A DNA stretch of 64,000 nucleotides. Origin: Pseudoclavibacter sp. AY1H1 (GTDB lineage: Bacteria > Actinomycetota > Actinomycetes > Actinomycetales > Microbacteriaceae). The stretch spans positions 1-64,000 of the forward strand of contig NZ_PSXX01000018.1 in assembly GCF_002931055.1 (NCBI RefSeq). Direction: 5' to 3'. Both the position numbers and the translations under genes were made by a program. Below are positions 34,049 through 42,912 of the stretch, one piece after another; position 1 is the stretch's first letter, and every line of letters begins with the position of its first letter. The notes under the pieces were generated by a model. That model was not told where the DNA came from, made no database searches, and was given only the letters and a program-made list of their open reading frames with translations.

Positions 34049-34644
34049 CGCTCGAAGGGGCTCACGGCTCCGATCACGACCGTCTCGCCCTCGTGCTCGT
34101 TCGACCACCAGTGGGCGGTCGAGCAGGCGTAGGTCGCGGTGTCCCCCGCCTCGAGGACAACCCGCTCCTCGCCGTGCACCACCATGAGGCGACCCGAGAG
34201 CACGGTGACGCTCTCCGTTCCGATATGCCGGAACGGGCGGCCCGCGTTCGTGAAGCGCGGCGGCAGCACGGACCGGATGAGCTGCAGCGTCGACTCGCTG
34301 CGGGGCGTCAGCAGCTCACGGACCGCGCGCTCGTCCTCCGGGACATCGGTGGGAGTCGGCAATCGCAGCCGTCGGTCGTGGGTGACGACGGCGAAGTCGG
34401 GTGCCGGCGGTTCCAGGAGCTGCGTGATGGGCACGCCGAGCGCGGTCGCCAGTCGCTGGATCGAGCCGAGCGACGGATTGCCGATGCCGCGCTCGAGCTG
34501 GCTGATGAGCCCGAGGCTCACCCCCGCCTGCTTCGCGAGCGCGTGCACGGAGAGGTCGAGGCGCTTGCGGCCGGCACGGACCGCGAGCCCGAGCGAGGTG
34601 ACCGCGAACTGCTCTTCGTCCTCGGATCCTCGCGGGTCTGCCAT
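34045..34644 (-). CDS. XRE-family regulator with cupin sensor domain
   Basis: A 199-residue regulator. The helix-turn-helix (residues about 18-75) reads GLAVRAGRKRLDLSVHALAKQAGVSLGLISQLERGIGNPSLGSIQRLATALG. A cupin domain follows (about 120-195), with HIGTESVTVLSGRLMVV and STAHWWSN. It resembles PuuR-like regulators of amine and peptide catabolism. It is convergent with DUF1028, sharing a CTAG stop, and likely controls that gene and the Dpp-type operon. Confidence 0.85.
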   Translation of the reverse strand: MADPRGSEDEEQFAVTSLGLAVRAGRKRLDLSVHALAKQAGVSLGLISQLERGIGNPSLGSIQRLATALGVPITQLLEPPAPDFAVVTHDRRLRLPTPTDVPEDERAVRELLTPRSESTLQLIRSVLPPRFTNAGRPFRHIGTESVTVLSGRLMVVHGEERVVLEAGDTATYACSTAHWWSNEHEGETVVIGAVSPFER

Positions 34645-34757
34645 GCCGCGAGTCTACCGACGCAGCTTGCCTAGGCTGGGTGCATGCGTGATCGTGCGGT
34701 TCCCAATCTCCCCTCGAGGCATCTCGACGGCACGCAGCTGAACCTCATCGGAGCATC

Positions 34758-35120
34758 ATGAGCAACCGCCCCATCGCCCAACTGCCAGGTGCCGCCCGGA
34801 TGCTCTGCCTCAGCCGCCGCAGCGGCGAGATCTGCACGCGTCGCGCGGGCCACGCCGGCCTCCACAACCGGACGGGGTCGAGCATCCTCTGGGGCGACAT
34901 CGACGCGGACGCGCCCCGCTGCCCGGCGAGCGGGTCGCCCGCGGTTCCGGCGCCGAAGCTCCCGGACGGCTACCCCCACGGCCGAGCCCTGTGCAGTGCC
35001 TGCTTCGCGTTCGTCACGCTCGACGACGGTGAACTGTCAGCACACGACTCGTGGCGCGGCGATGAGTCCCGCGAGGAGGCCGACCGGCGTCGAGAGTGGA
35101 TGAACACACACGGCTGGTGA
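34758..35120 (+). CDS. Small hypothetical Cys/His protein
   Basis: A 120-residue protein I do not recognise. CLSRRSGEICTRRAGHAGLH is a Cys..GHxGxH pattern seen in many small actinobacterial proteins. RALCSACFAFVTLDDGELSAHD has CxxC and a later His, which could form a zinc site. The C terminus is charged (DESREEADRRREWMNTHGW). It stands alone between the XRE regulator and a CPBP gene. The coding frame has the strong third-position GC of its neighbours. Confidence 0.6.
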   Translation: MSNRPIAQLPGAARMLCLSRRSGEICTRRAGHAGLHNRTGSSILWGDIDADAPRCPASGSPAVPAPKLPDGYPHGRALCSACFAFVTLDDGELSAHDSWRGDESREEADRRREWMNTHGW

Positions 35121-35260
35121 GCCTCGCACGGTGCGGGCGCGCAGTCCCCTCGCCTCCATCGCGGACCCACCGACTGGCTAGGATCTCGTGACGGGCCGAG
35201 CAACACCCAGAGGCGGCCCCGCCCCGACTCCCCTGATCCCCGACGACTTGGAGCGCGCCC

Positions 35261-36109
35261 ATGAGCGGCCGAAGCGAAGACCCCTCAACGTCGACGTCGA
35301 TCTCCCCCTGGAAGCGCTTCTGGGAGCGCGGCGGCTGGTGGAAGGCGACGCTGCTCGTCGTCGTGTACTACGCGCTCTACCAGCTCGGGGGCTTCCTCTT
35401 CGTGCCCTTCAGGGGCGACCCGGCACCCGGTTCCGCCTCCGCGCTGCTCTTCGACTACATCCTGCCGATCGCGTTCGGCGGTGCGCTGCTCGTCGCCTTC
35501 GCGCTCTCACTCGGCTGGCTGCGCGAGCTGTTCGCGCGGCAGCCGATCAACGGCAGGGGGTGGATGTGGATCGGCGTCGCCGTCGTCCTCGTCTTCAACG
35601 TGCTCCGCTTCGCGTCGCTCGACTACGCGGCGGCCGGGCTCGATGTCGTCGCGGCCTGGCTGGTCGCCGGCCTCTGCATCGGCTTCGCCGAGGAGGTGCT
35701 GACACGCGGCTACGTCGTGAATCTCATGCGCAAGGCCGGCCACTCGGAGTTCGCGACCGCGCTCGTCTCGGCCGCACTGTTCGCGGGACTGCACTCGGGG
35801 AACCTGCTCGGCGGGCAGAGCCTCTTGGCAACGGGCATCCAGGTCATCTACACGTTCGCGTTCGGCATCTGCATGTACCTCACGCTGCGGGTCACGGGTC
35901 ACCTCATCTGGCCGATCCTCCTGCACGCGAGCACCGACCCGAGCATCTTCCTGCTGACCACGCACCCGGGAGACGGGCCCCTGGCGACGTTCGCCGGATT
36001 CGGGAACATCCCGGTCATCCTCTTCGGCCTCGTGGCGATCATCTTCATCCGCGGACGAGTCACTCCGCCCGCGGTTCCGGGACTGCCTGAAGGCGCGCCA
36101 CGCGACTGA
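35261..36109 (+). CDS. CPBP-family intramembrane glutamic endopeptidase
   Basis: A 282-residue membrane protein with about eight helices and the complete CPBP active-site motifs: Glu144-Glu145 and Arg149 (EExxxR in FAEEVLTRG), Phe174 and His178 (FxxxH in LFAGLH) and a late HASTD. The family includes CaaX-type proteases and immunity proteins for self-made peptides. No bacteriocin-like gene is seen beside it. It contrasts with the CPBP-like protein at 9840, which lacks these residues. Confidence 0.87.
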   Translation: MSGRSEDPSTSTSISPWKRFWERGGWWKATLLVVVYYALYQLGGFLFVPFRGDPAPGSASALLFDYILPIAFGGALLVAFALSLGWLRELFARQPINGRGWMWIGVAVVLVFNVLRFASLDYAAAGLDVVAAWLVAGLCIGFAEEVLTRGYVVNLMRKAGHSEFATALVSAALFAGLHSGNLLGGQSLLATGIQVIYTFAFGICMYLTLRVTGHLIWPILLHASTDPSIFLLTTHPGDGPLATFAGFGNIPVILFGLVAIIFIRGRVTPPAVPGLPEGAPRD

Positions 36110-36200
36110 CGGCGCGCACCCTCGTCGCGAGCTGAAGTCAAGGGGTCTGGAAACTCCAGGGGCACCTGCGACGCTCAACCGGATCACACCGGGAGCCCAC

Positions 36201-37703
36201 ATGACCTCGATCTGGCACGACACCACCGCTCGCCCCATCACGGACCCCTCCGACGAGTTGCCGAGCAGAAGCGACGTCATCGTCGCGGGTGCTGGCATCG
36301 CGGGACTGACCGCGGCGGTCCTCCTCAGCGAGGCCGGGCTGAAGGTCACCCTCGTCGAGGCGCGCACCATCGCAGCGCTCGCGACGGGCAACACCACCGC
36401 GAAGTTCTCGCTGCTGCAGGGATCGCAGCTCTCCAGCGTTCGAGCGCAGCGCGGCCACGAGATCGCGGCGGCCTACGTCGAGGCGAACAGGCTCGGACTC
36501 GACTGGGCGGCAGCGTTCTGCGCCGAGGAGGGTGTGGGCTGGCAGACGAGGCCGGCCGTGAACTTCGCCACGACGAGGTCCGGGGCGAGAAAGGTGGACG
36601 AGGAGCGTGCGGTCGCCGAGGAGCTCGGGCTGCGCGTCGAGACCGGCGGACACCACGGGCTGCCCTTCACGGTCGAAAACTTCTTCGCGGTCCCCGGCAA
36701 CGGGCAGCTCGACCCGTACGAGCTGTCGATCGCGCTGGTCGCCAGGGCTCGCCGGGCAGGCGCGAAGGTCGTGGAGGGGCTGACCATCACCGCCGCGTCC
36801 CAGCACAAGGCGCACGTCGAGGTGCAGGCGACGAAGGCACCGAACGCCGACCTCGTCTCGTTCTCCGCGTCGCACCTCATCCTCGCCACCGGCTTCCCCG
36901 CGCTCGACCGCGGCCTGCACTTCGCGCGCCTCACCGCCCACCGCTCGCACCTCGTGTCGTTCAGATCGGAACGCGAGGTGCCGACGGGCATGTACCTGTC
37001 GATGGACTCGGGCGGCCACTCGTACCGACAGTTCCGTCGCGGCGACGACGACTACCTGCTCGTCGGTGGGGCCGGACACCAGGTCGGGGCCGCCGTCTCG
37101 TCCCGAGCGCTCGTCGACGCCCTCATCACCGAGGCGCACGAGCGCTTCCCCGGCCTCAACGAGACCCACCGTTGGGCTGCCCAGGACTACACGAACGTCG
37201 ACGCGACGCCGCTGTCCGGCCCCATCGACCCGCGCGACGACCGCATCCTCGCCATGACCGGGTTCGCGAAGTGGGGCATGACCAACGGCGTCGCGGCCGC
37301 CCACGACCTCGCTGCACGCATCCTCGGCGGGCGGGCCGAGTGGATGAAGACCCTCTTCGATCGTGCCCCCAGCGCGAAGGGCGCCCTGGGGCTCGCTGAG
37401 CGCGGCGCACACACCGCGGCCAGACTCACGAGCGAATGGGGCAAAGCGCTGAGCCACGCCGACGACGCGGCACCCGCGGAGGGCGAGGGACGCGTCGGTC
37501 GGGACGGAGTGCATCCGGTCGCGACGAGCACCCTCGGCGGAACGACACGCACCGTCTCGGCAGTGTGCCCGCACCTGGGAGGTGTCGTCGTGTGGAACGA
37601 CGAGTCCTGCTCGTGGGACTGCCCCCTGCACGCTTCACGCTTCGAGGCGGACGGGACCCGGATCGAGGGGCCCGCCACGACGGGCCTGCCCCGTGTTCCC
37701 TAG
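36201..37703 (+). CDS. FAD-dependent oxidoreductase with C-terminal Rieske domain
   Basis: A 500-residue fusion. The DAO-type flavoprotein part (about 1-390) starts with the FAD site VIVAGAGIAGLTAAVLLSEAG. It includes GNTTAKFSLLQGS and ends with MTGFAKWGMTNGVAAA. A Rieske [2Fe-2S] domain fills the C terminus, with the two ligand pairs in CPHLGG (CxH) and CPLHASRF (CxxH). Such fusions pass electrons from a flavin to an iron-sulfur centre; the substrate is not known. It stops on a CTAG shared with the convergent symporter gene. Confidence 0.88.
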   Translation: MTSIWHDTTARPITDPSDELPSRSDVIVAGAGIAGLTAAVLLSEAGLKVTLVEARTIAALATGNTTAKFSLLQGSQLSSVRAQRGHEIAAAYVEANRLGLDWAAAFCAEEGVGWQTRPAVNFATTRSGARKVDEERAVAEELGLRVETGGHHGLPFTVENFFAVPGNGQLDPYELSIALVARARRAGAKVVEGLTITAASQHKAHVEVQATKAPNADLVSFSASHLILATGFPALDRGLHFARLTAHRSHLVSFRSEREVPTGMYLSMDSGGHSYRQFRRGDDDYLLVGGAGHQVGAAVSSRALVDALITEAHERFPGLNETHRWAAQDYTNVDATPLSGPIDPRDDRILAMTGFAKWGMTNGVAAAHDLAARILGGRAEWMKTLFDRAPSAKGALGLAERGAHTAARLTSEWGKALSHADDAAPAEGEGRVGRDGVHPVATSTLGGTTRTVSAVCPHLGGVVVWNDESCSWDCPLHASRFEADGTRIEGPATTGLPRVP

Positions 37704-39001
37704 TCGACGGCGTCAGCCTTCTCGAACTTCCCCCTGAGCTCATCGAGCTCCAGAGCGTCCGTGGTGACCTGCTTCTTGTCGTCGTAGACGTCCCGGTCGA
37801 TCTCGTTGGTGGCGTTGGCGACGAGCATGGCGACGAACGTGTCGCCGTTCACGTTGAGGAACGTGCGGAAGATGCCCGCGAACCAGTCGACGGCGATGAG
37901 GAGGCCGACCGCCTCGAACGGGAGGCCGAGCGAGGTGGCCAGGAACATGGCGACGACGGGGAAGCCGCCCGGCACGGTGATGGTGCCCATGTTCAGCAGG
38001 ATGGCGAGGGCCATGCCGAGCACGATCGTGCCGAAGTCGAGGGTGATGCCGCCCGACTGCGCGAGGAACATGACGACGATCATGTAGTTGAGCACGGCGC
38101 CGTACGACCCCATCGTCAGGCCGACGGAGAGCGTGAAGTTGGCGACGGGCTGGCTGACGCCGACCTTCTCGATCGCCGTCTTCAGCACCGTCGGGTAGGT
38201 GACGGCCGAGCTGGTCGTCGTGATGGCGATCATCGTCTGGTCGCTGAGCTTGGCGGGAAGACGCGCGGGGTTGAGCCCCGTTCGCAGCCACACGACGACC
38301 ACGAAGAGCACGAGCAGGATGAGCACCCCGATGAGTGTCGAGCCCAGGTACTTGAGTCCGCTCGTCACGACGGCGAACCCGACGGTGCCCGCGAGGTTCG
38401 CGAGGAGGCAGAAGACGCCGATCGGCGCGATGATCATGACGAAGCGGATCATCGTGAGGACGATCTGCTGGATCTGGTCGAAGAAGTCCAGCACGAGGCG
38501 GTTGCCGGTCTTGGCGATGAAGGCGTTGAGCGCGACGCCGAACAGCAGCGAGAAGATGATGATCGGCACCATCGTGGCCGTCGACATGGCCGCGAAGATG
38601 TTCGTGGAGACGAAGTTCACGACCGTCTCCTGCCAGCCCGTCGCCTCGGCCACTGACTCCTGCAGCGCTGGGTCGACCGCAGCGGAGAAGTCGATGCCGG
38701 CTCCGGGCTGGACCGCGGCGCTGATGCACCAGGCGAGGATCGCGGCGACGACGGAGAAGCCGATCATCCACGTGAAGGTGCGGGCGGCCATCCGCCCCAT
38801 GCCCGAGCCGCTCATGGCTCCGGTCGCGACGATGACCGAGGTCATGACGAGCGGCACGATGGCCATCTGTATGAGACGGATGAAGAGGTCGCCGACGAAC
38901 TTGAGGTTCGCCGCCCACTCGCCCACGAGCAGACCGAACACGATGCCGAGGATGGCAGCGGACCCGATCTGGAGGGCGGGATTCTTCAGAGTTCTCTTCA
39001 C
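37700..39001 (-). CDS. Dicarboxylate/amino acid:cation symporter (DAACS family)
   Basis: A 433-residue symporter of the GltP/SstT/DctA superfamily with eight helices and two re-entrant loops. Diagnostic parts are the Ser/Thr-rich TTTSSAVTYPTVLKTA hairpin HP1, MGTITVPGG in helix 7, and the second hairpin with LLIAVDWFAGIFRTFLNVNGD. It imports glutamate, serine or C4-dicarboxylates with sodium or protons. It is divergent from a FadR-type gene across a 245-bp gap containing a GTGGTGAC palindrome, so control by that regulator is likely. Confidence 0.9.
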   Translation of the reverse strand: MKRTLKNPALQIGSAAILGIVFGLLVGEWAANLKFVGDLFIRLIQMAIVPLVMTSVIVATGAMSGSGMGRMAARTFTWMIGFSVVAAILAWCISAAVQPGAGIDFSAAVDPALQESVAEATGWQETVVNFVSTNIFAAMSTATMVPIIIFSLLFGVALNAFIAKTGNRLVLDFFDQIQQIVLTMIRFVMIIAPIGVFCLLANLAGTVGFAVVTSGLKYLGSTLIGVLILLVLFVVVVWLRTGLNPARLPAKLSDQTMIAITTTSSAVTYPTVLKTAIEKVGVSQPVANFTLSVGLTMGSYGAVLNYMIVVMFLAQSGGITLDFGTIVLGMALAILLNMGTITVPGGFPVVAMFLATSLGLPFEAVGLLIAVDWFAGIFRTFLNVNGDTFVAMLVANATNEIDRDVYDDKKQVTTDALELDELRGKFEKADAVD

Positions 39002-39202
39002 GGTGTCCTCCGGGCGACTGACGGTGAGCGGCGCAGAGCTGCGTCGATGCGACCCAAGCTAGGGCCGTCAGAAGCCGCATCTCAGCGAATTGGTAGGACC
39101 GTTACATGCTGTTCACGTGGCGCCTCAGGCCGTAACACGCTCTTTACAGGAGCGGGCATCTCCCGCCGCAAATGGGCCTCCAGTGCGTGCCACACTGAGG
39201 AT

Positions 39203-39219
39203 GTGGTGACGGTCGCCAC
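39203..39219. promoter_or_regulatory. Imperfect palindrome, candidate FadR-type operator
   Basis: GTGGTGAC, one central G, then GTCGCCAC form a 17-bp palindrome with a single mismatched pair. It lies 28 bp before the GTG of the FadR/GntR gene, in the gap shared with the symporter gene. Confidence 0.5.
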
Positions 39220-39246
39220 ACCGCTCACGCGAGAACAGGTGGCCCC

Positions 39247-39987
39247 GTGACTGACACGACCGACCGAACCCTCGGTCCGCTTCCGCGCACGCGGGCTCTC
39301 ATCGCGGACGACATCGTGCTCCACCTGGAACGCCTCATCGTCGGGGGCGACCTCGAGCCAGGAGCCCCCCTGCCCCCGGAGCGCACTCTGGCGCTCGAGC
39401 TCGGCGTCTCGCGCAACGCACTCAGGGAAGCCCTGACGCGACTCGAGGGCCTGGGCCTCCTCGAGCGCCGCCACGGGAGCGCCAATCGCGTCAGCCGTGC
39501 CATCCCCCTCACCGCCACGCTTGCCGGCAGGCTCCAGGCGGTGCAGGCGGACTACGACCATTCGGCGGAGTTCCGAGCCCTCGTGGAACCGCGCATCGCG
39601 CGGCTCGCGGCCGAGCGCATCGACCGGGAGCAGCTGACGACGCTCGGAGAGCTGCTCGCGCACTCGGCCGACGAGACCGATGCCGACCTCTCCGCCAGAC
39701 TGGACATCGCCTTCCACACGGCCATCGCCCAGGCCACAGCGAACCCCCTGCTCGCGACGCTCGGCGAGCTCACGGCGTCCTGGACCGTCGAGGCACGCGT
39801 GCTCTCGCACCTCGAGGGGGAAGGACGCAGGGTCTCCCACGAGGGCCACTCGCGCATCTTCGCCGCCCTCTCCGCTCGCGACTCGGAAGCGGCCGAGTAC
39901 GCCATGCGCATCCACCTCTCGGAGATCCGGGACGTGATCGAGCAGGCTCGGAGCGAGGATGCCCACAGCACACACCCGCAGCGGTAG
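39247..39987 (+). CDS. FadR-type GntR-family transcriptional regulator
   Basis: A 246-residue regulator. The winged helix (about 15-80) contains DLEPGAPLPPERTLALELGVSRNALREALTRLEGLGLLERRHGS. The FCD effector domain has DIAFHTAIAQATANPLLATL and HSRIFAALSARDSEAAEYAMRIHL, with the usual metal-binding His/Asp positions. Such proteins often sense organic acids (lactate, pyruvate, malonate), consistent with control of the divergent dicarboxylate symporter. It starts with GTG. Confidence 0.87.
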   Translation: MTDTTDRTLGPLPRTRALIADDIVLHLERLIVGGDLEPGAPLPPERTLALELGVSRNALREALTRLEGLGLLERRHGSANRVSRAIPLTATLAGRLQAVQADYDHSAEFRALVEPRIARLAAERIDREQLTTLGELLAHSADETDADLSARLDIAFHTAIAQATANPLLATLGELTASWTVEARVLSHLEGEGRRVSHEGHSRIFAALSARDSEAAEYAMRIHLSEIRDVIEQARSEDAHSTHPQR

Positions 39988-40071
39988 GGGGCCTCGAGGA
40001 CCGTGTTGGTCCAACCAATCTCAGGCCGTCGAAGAGCTGAGCCAGCCGAGGCGACGCTGCCCTGAACAGCA

Positions 40072-40146
40072 GAAAGGCCCCGGCTTCACTGCGATTGCAG
40101 GGAAGTCAGGGCCTTTCGAGTGGCGGTGACGGTGGGATGTGAACCC
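40072..40146. repeat. Left island boundary: displaced tRNA-Ser 3' end and terminator (att repeat)
   Basis: This 75-bp stretch repeats 51043-51116 with only a few differences. It contains the terminator-like hairpin (GAAAGGCCC..GGGCCTTTC) and, at 40121-40146, the last 26 bp of tRNA-Ser including the CCA end. No complete tRNA follows. It is the expected scar of integration into a tRNA 3' end and marks the left end of an 11-kb island. About 100 bp of nothing recognisable follows before the integrase remnant. Confidence 0.8.
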
Positions 40147-40245
40147 CTATCGCATCCCAATGGCGGGCGGCTCGGATGCCGACTTGCCAGCAAATTAGGC
40201 ACATCTGCGCACAGCTATTCGCAGTGCGAAACACCTGCCAACAAC

Positions 40246-40682
40246 TCAACCTTTGTCAGATTCTTGTCGGATGAGGCTTTCGGCACGCTGCCGGTCCAAG
40301 GCCTCCGCGACGTCGTTCAAGTCGTCCTCAAACAGGTCGGCATAGCGGTCGAGTGCCATTGCCGCGCTGGCGTGCCCCACGCATGCGCTGCACCGCCTTC
40401 ACGTTCGCTCCTGCGCTGATCGCAAGTGATGCCGCCGCGTGGCGGAGATCGTGAGGTGTCACCCTTGGCATGATCAACGGCTCAGGCCTCTTCGCCTCCT
40501 TCGCTGCGGCAGCTGCCGTCTCGTCCTCGGCCCGGATGCGCTTGACCGCGCTGGTGAACCAGCCGGACACAGCGTTGCCAGGACGCAGGTAACCGCCCAT
40601 ACCGGCGGCCCAGAGGATCGCGTCGCCGGTCTTACCCTCGGTTGCCTGCCCTATGGCCTCATCGAGAAATGCTGGGTACGTT
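40246..40682 (-). pseudogene. int: Tyrosine recombinase (phage-type integrase), C-terminal part, frameshifted
   Basis: Starting near 40682, one minus-strand frame reads YPAFLDEAIGQ.. and later TPHDLRHAAASLAISAGANVKAVQRM, with the HxLRH motif. At about 40378-40384 a single extra G (ATGCGTGGGG for ATGCTGGGG) shifts the frame. The next frame continues LGHASAAMALDRYADLFEDD, carrying the LGH and the nucleophile Tyr, and ends ..IRQESDKG. The N-terminal half is missing, replaced by the end of a lipoprotein gene. It is therefore inactive. Its position beside the tRNA repeat identifies it as the integrase of this island. Confidence 0.85.
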
Positions 40683-40926
40683 CGAGCCCCGGGAGCACCC
40701 CGTCGACAAGGGTGTCAGGCTCGTGGCCGCAGAGACTCGGCACGTCGGCGGTGAGGAGTTGCTCGAGAGTGACCGCCGGCCCAGCGATCGGCGTACTCGA
40801 GGCTGTCTCTGCCGGAGCGGGCGGCCAATCCACCACGGTTTCCGTCGTGCACCCGACGAATGCCACGGTCAGCGCGAGAAGGCCAGTGAGCACTCCTGCC
40901 CGGTGCGAGATTCGCTGCATCGTCAC
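40651..40926 (-). pseudogene. Small lipoprotein gene, 3'-truncated at the integrase junction
   Basis: A 91-residue frame. The N terminus has a signal peptide of about 26 residues ending AFVGC, a plausible lipobox, then a Pro/Ala/Thr-rich linker and VPSLCGHEPDTLVDGVLPGLE. That block looks like the beginning of a folded domain. From about 40682 onward the frame runs into DNA that codes for the integrase remnant in another frame, so the last seven residues are not its own. It may still be expressed as a short lipoprotein. Confidence 0.5.
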
Positions 40927-41179
40927 GTGGCGGCCTAACGTCGATTGGGAGCAAGCCGAGCCATCCTGAAGAGAGCATCCAGAACGACCTCATGCGGCTC
41001 AGCCTATTGGTGCAGCCCTCTGCGTTTGCGCTGACCAAGGAGCATCTGAAGCGCATCCCGGAGCTCACAAAGTGAGCCGAGTGTGCATTTGCTGAACTCG
41101 CCTGCACCCGGATGGGAGCATCGCCCTACGGACGGCCGAGTCACCTTGGAATGTCGGTGATACCTCCAACACTGCACGT

Positions 41180-41539
41180 ATGTTCGAAGCACACGACCCA
41201 GGCGGCGAGATCAGCGTTGCCGAACTGGTTCCCTCCACCGAGGCCCTCGAGGCACTCACCCTGCGATGCGCCGAGGTGCGGTATCGCGGCATGCATGACC
41301 AAGAGCTGACCCGCGAGGTCACGTGGATGCCGCTCGTGACAGCACCTCGAGATGCTGCGTCATGGCTCCTGTGGTCGAGAGTCCCGCCGTGCTATCCGGA
41401 CGAGAGCCCGATCTTGCCGGTCCGGGGGTTGGGTGAGATGCGCGTCGTCGTCGATGGTGTCGCTTACCGATCTCGGCGCTACAACTATCTGACTGCGCGA
41501 TGGGATGAGCTCCCACAGGGCGGGTGGATGGCGTCGTGA
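41180..41539 (+). CDS. Hypothetical protein of the island
   Basis: A 119-residue protein without recognised domains. Codons show the high third-position GC of real genes (for example the first thirty codons). The sequence is mixed alpha/beta with a C-terminal basic/aromatic stretch (VAYRSRRYNYLTARWDELPQGGW). A small membrane protein gene overlaps its last 35 bp in another frame. No clear Shine-Dalgarno sequence is visible. The 250 bp before it (40927-41179) hold nothing I can identify. Confidence 0.45.
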   Translation: MFEAHDPGGEISVAELVPSTEALEALTLRCAEVRYRGMHDQELTREVTWMPLVTAPRDAASWLLWSRVPPCYPDESPILPVRGLGEMRVVVDGVAYRSRRYNYLTARWDELPQGGWMAS

Positions 41540-41684
41540 AGGGAAGTGCGTCCGCAAGACCAACCGAGGGCTGCGGTTGCTCGGCGCTGTTTGTCTCCTG
41601 GCCCTCTCTCTGGTCGTCACGATCCTTGTGAGTGCCGTTCTCTCGACGGGACGAGTCAGGACTGGCATCGACGCCGAGATCTGA
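41505..41684 (+). CDS. Small single-pass membrane protein (59 residues)
   Basis: ATG at 41505 opens a 59-codon frame in the +1 frame relative to the gene it overlaps. It has a basic N terminus (SHRAGGWRREGKCVRKTNRG), a strongly hydrophobic helix of about 24 residues (LRLLGAVCLLALSLVVTILV) and a short tail (STGRVRTGIDAEI). The positive-inside charge pattern supports a real membrane protein with the N terminus inside. The overlap with the preceding gene suggests translational coupling. No homologue is known to me. Confidence 0.4.
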   Translation: MSSHRAGGWRREGKCVRKTNRGLRLLGAVCLLALSLVVTILVSAVLSTGRVRTGIDAEI

Positions 41685-41747
41685 TGCATGCTGACGGTCC
41701 TCGTGATAACCGCGCGTGCGCGGGAGGCAGCTGGCTTCAGCGCCCTG

Positions 41748-42683
41748 TCATGGCGTGGTCTCCTGGTCGGCGGTCTCGGCAGCGATGGCGCGCCTCATGG
41801 TGACGGGGCTTGCGAAACCGCTGCGCAGTGCGACTTCGCTCAAGGGCAGACCAGGCATCTCGCGCTTCAACTCCAGTGCCTTCTGCACGCGTCGGGTACG
41901 AAGCATTCGGCCAGGAGTCGCCCCGGAACCGCGCAGTCGGCGTTCGAGGGCCCTGCGAGAGAGACCGGCTTCACGTGCGATTGCGTCGACGGAGAAGCTC
42001 GGGTCATGGAACCGGTTCTCGACGATCAGGTGAACGAGAGCGAATGTGTCTGTGTCTTCCTGGTTGGAAGAGTCTCTCGACTCGACGACCAAGGCAGTGG
42101 CTGCGGTCCTGAGGAGGGCGCGTAGAGAACTCGATGACTGCGGATTCGATGGTTGTGGTCTCTTCGCGGCAGCTTCCAGAAGGCCGAGCACGCTCTGCCG
42201 TACGATGCCGCCAGCGGAGTGGTGCCAGCTCAAGTGCGTGGAGTCCACTTCGCTCACGTCGAACGAGAAGAGCGTGACTTCGAACCCTCGATCCGCGTGC
42301 ATGACGACGCGTTCGGTGCCGGGCGGCACGATCGCCAGCTGCTTCGCCTCAAGCTCGATGCTGCGGTCTCCGGAGGTGATCACTAGCGACCCACGCTCGA
42401 GGAAGACGGCCAACCCCCGCCCGTGGGACCAGGAACGCTCACGCTTCCAAATGAAGTCGACAGGCGAGCACCTCCAATGCGCGACAACGTACTGGTCGAA
42501 GCGGAGGATCGTCACCTCCGTTGTGACGGATCCGGTCGGAGCGAACAGGTCAACGCCCGCTCTGAGCACCGAGTCGATAGAAGGAGGCAGCGGTCCTTTG
42601 TGCCGGAAGGAGTGTGCCTGATAGCCCGGAAACGAGCCCCAACCTCGGTCTTCGTCGTACTTGACGTTCGCGTTCTGCTCCAT
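41748..42683 (-). CDS. AraC-family regulator, island module 1
   Basis: A 311-residue AraC/XylS-type regulator. The N-terminal sensing half (GWGSFPGYQAHSFRHKGPLPP.., IVPPGTERVVMHADRGFEVTLFSFD) resembles an AraC-binding-like/cupin fold. The C-terminal DNA-binding half has two helix-turn-helices (FSVDAIAREAGLSRRALERRL; LSEVALRSGFASPVTMRRAI). It is clearly paralogous to the protein at 44183. The ATG at 42683 has AGGAG upstream. It is divergent from exported protein 1 across a 494-bp gap with three CTTCTCA-type sites. Confidence 0.85.
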   Translation of the reverse strand: MEQNANVKYDEDRGWGSFPGYQAHSFRHKGPLPPSIDSVLRAGVDLFAPTGSVTTEVTILRFDQYVVAHWRCSPVDFIWKRERSWSHGRGLAVFLERGSLVITSGDRSIELEAKQLAIVPPGTERVVMHADRGFEVTLFSFDVSEVDSTHLSWHHSAGGIVRQSVLGLLEAAAKRPQPSNPQSSSSLRALLRTAATALVVESRDSSNQEDTDTFALVHLIVENRFHDPSFSVDAIAREAGLSRRALERRLRGSGATPGRMLRTRRVQKALELKREMPGLPLSEVALRSGFASPVTMRRAIAAETADQETTP

Positions 42684-42912
42684 TGACTCTCCTGGCACAA
42701 TCGAATCCCGCGCACGGGGACAGCTCAACACCTGAGCATGCTCGCGCCCCCGCTTGGCGGGCAATGTTCGCGGGTGCTCAGCCGAAGAGTTGCACAGATA
42801 TCGGCCGAGCGCGGACCTGGTTCCAAGCGCGTACGCGCCGAGTCGTCATCGACAGCGCCTAACACCCGTGATGGCTTGCGCTCATCCTCCCTGGTCAGGC
42901 GCATCATCGCGT

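Noticed and set aside
40121-40190. Second tRNA gene at the left repeat
   Set aside because: Only the 3' 26 bp match tRNA-Ser; the following bases do not give anticodon or acceptor stems.
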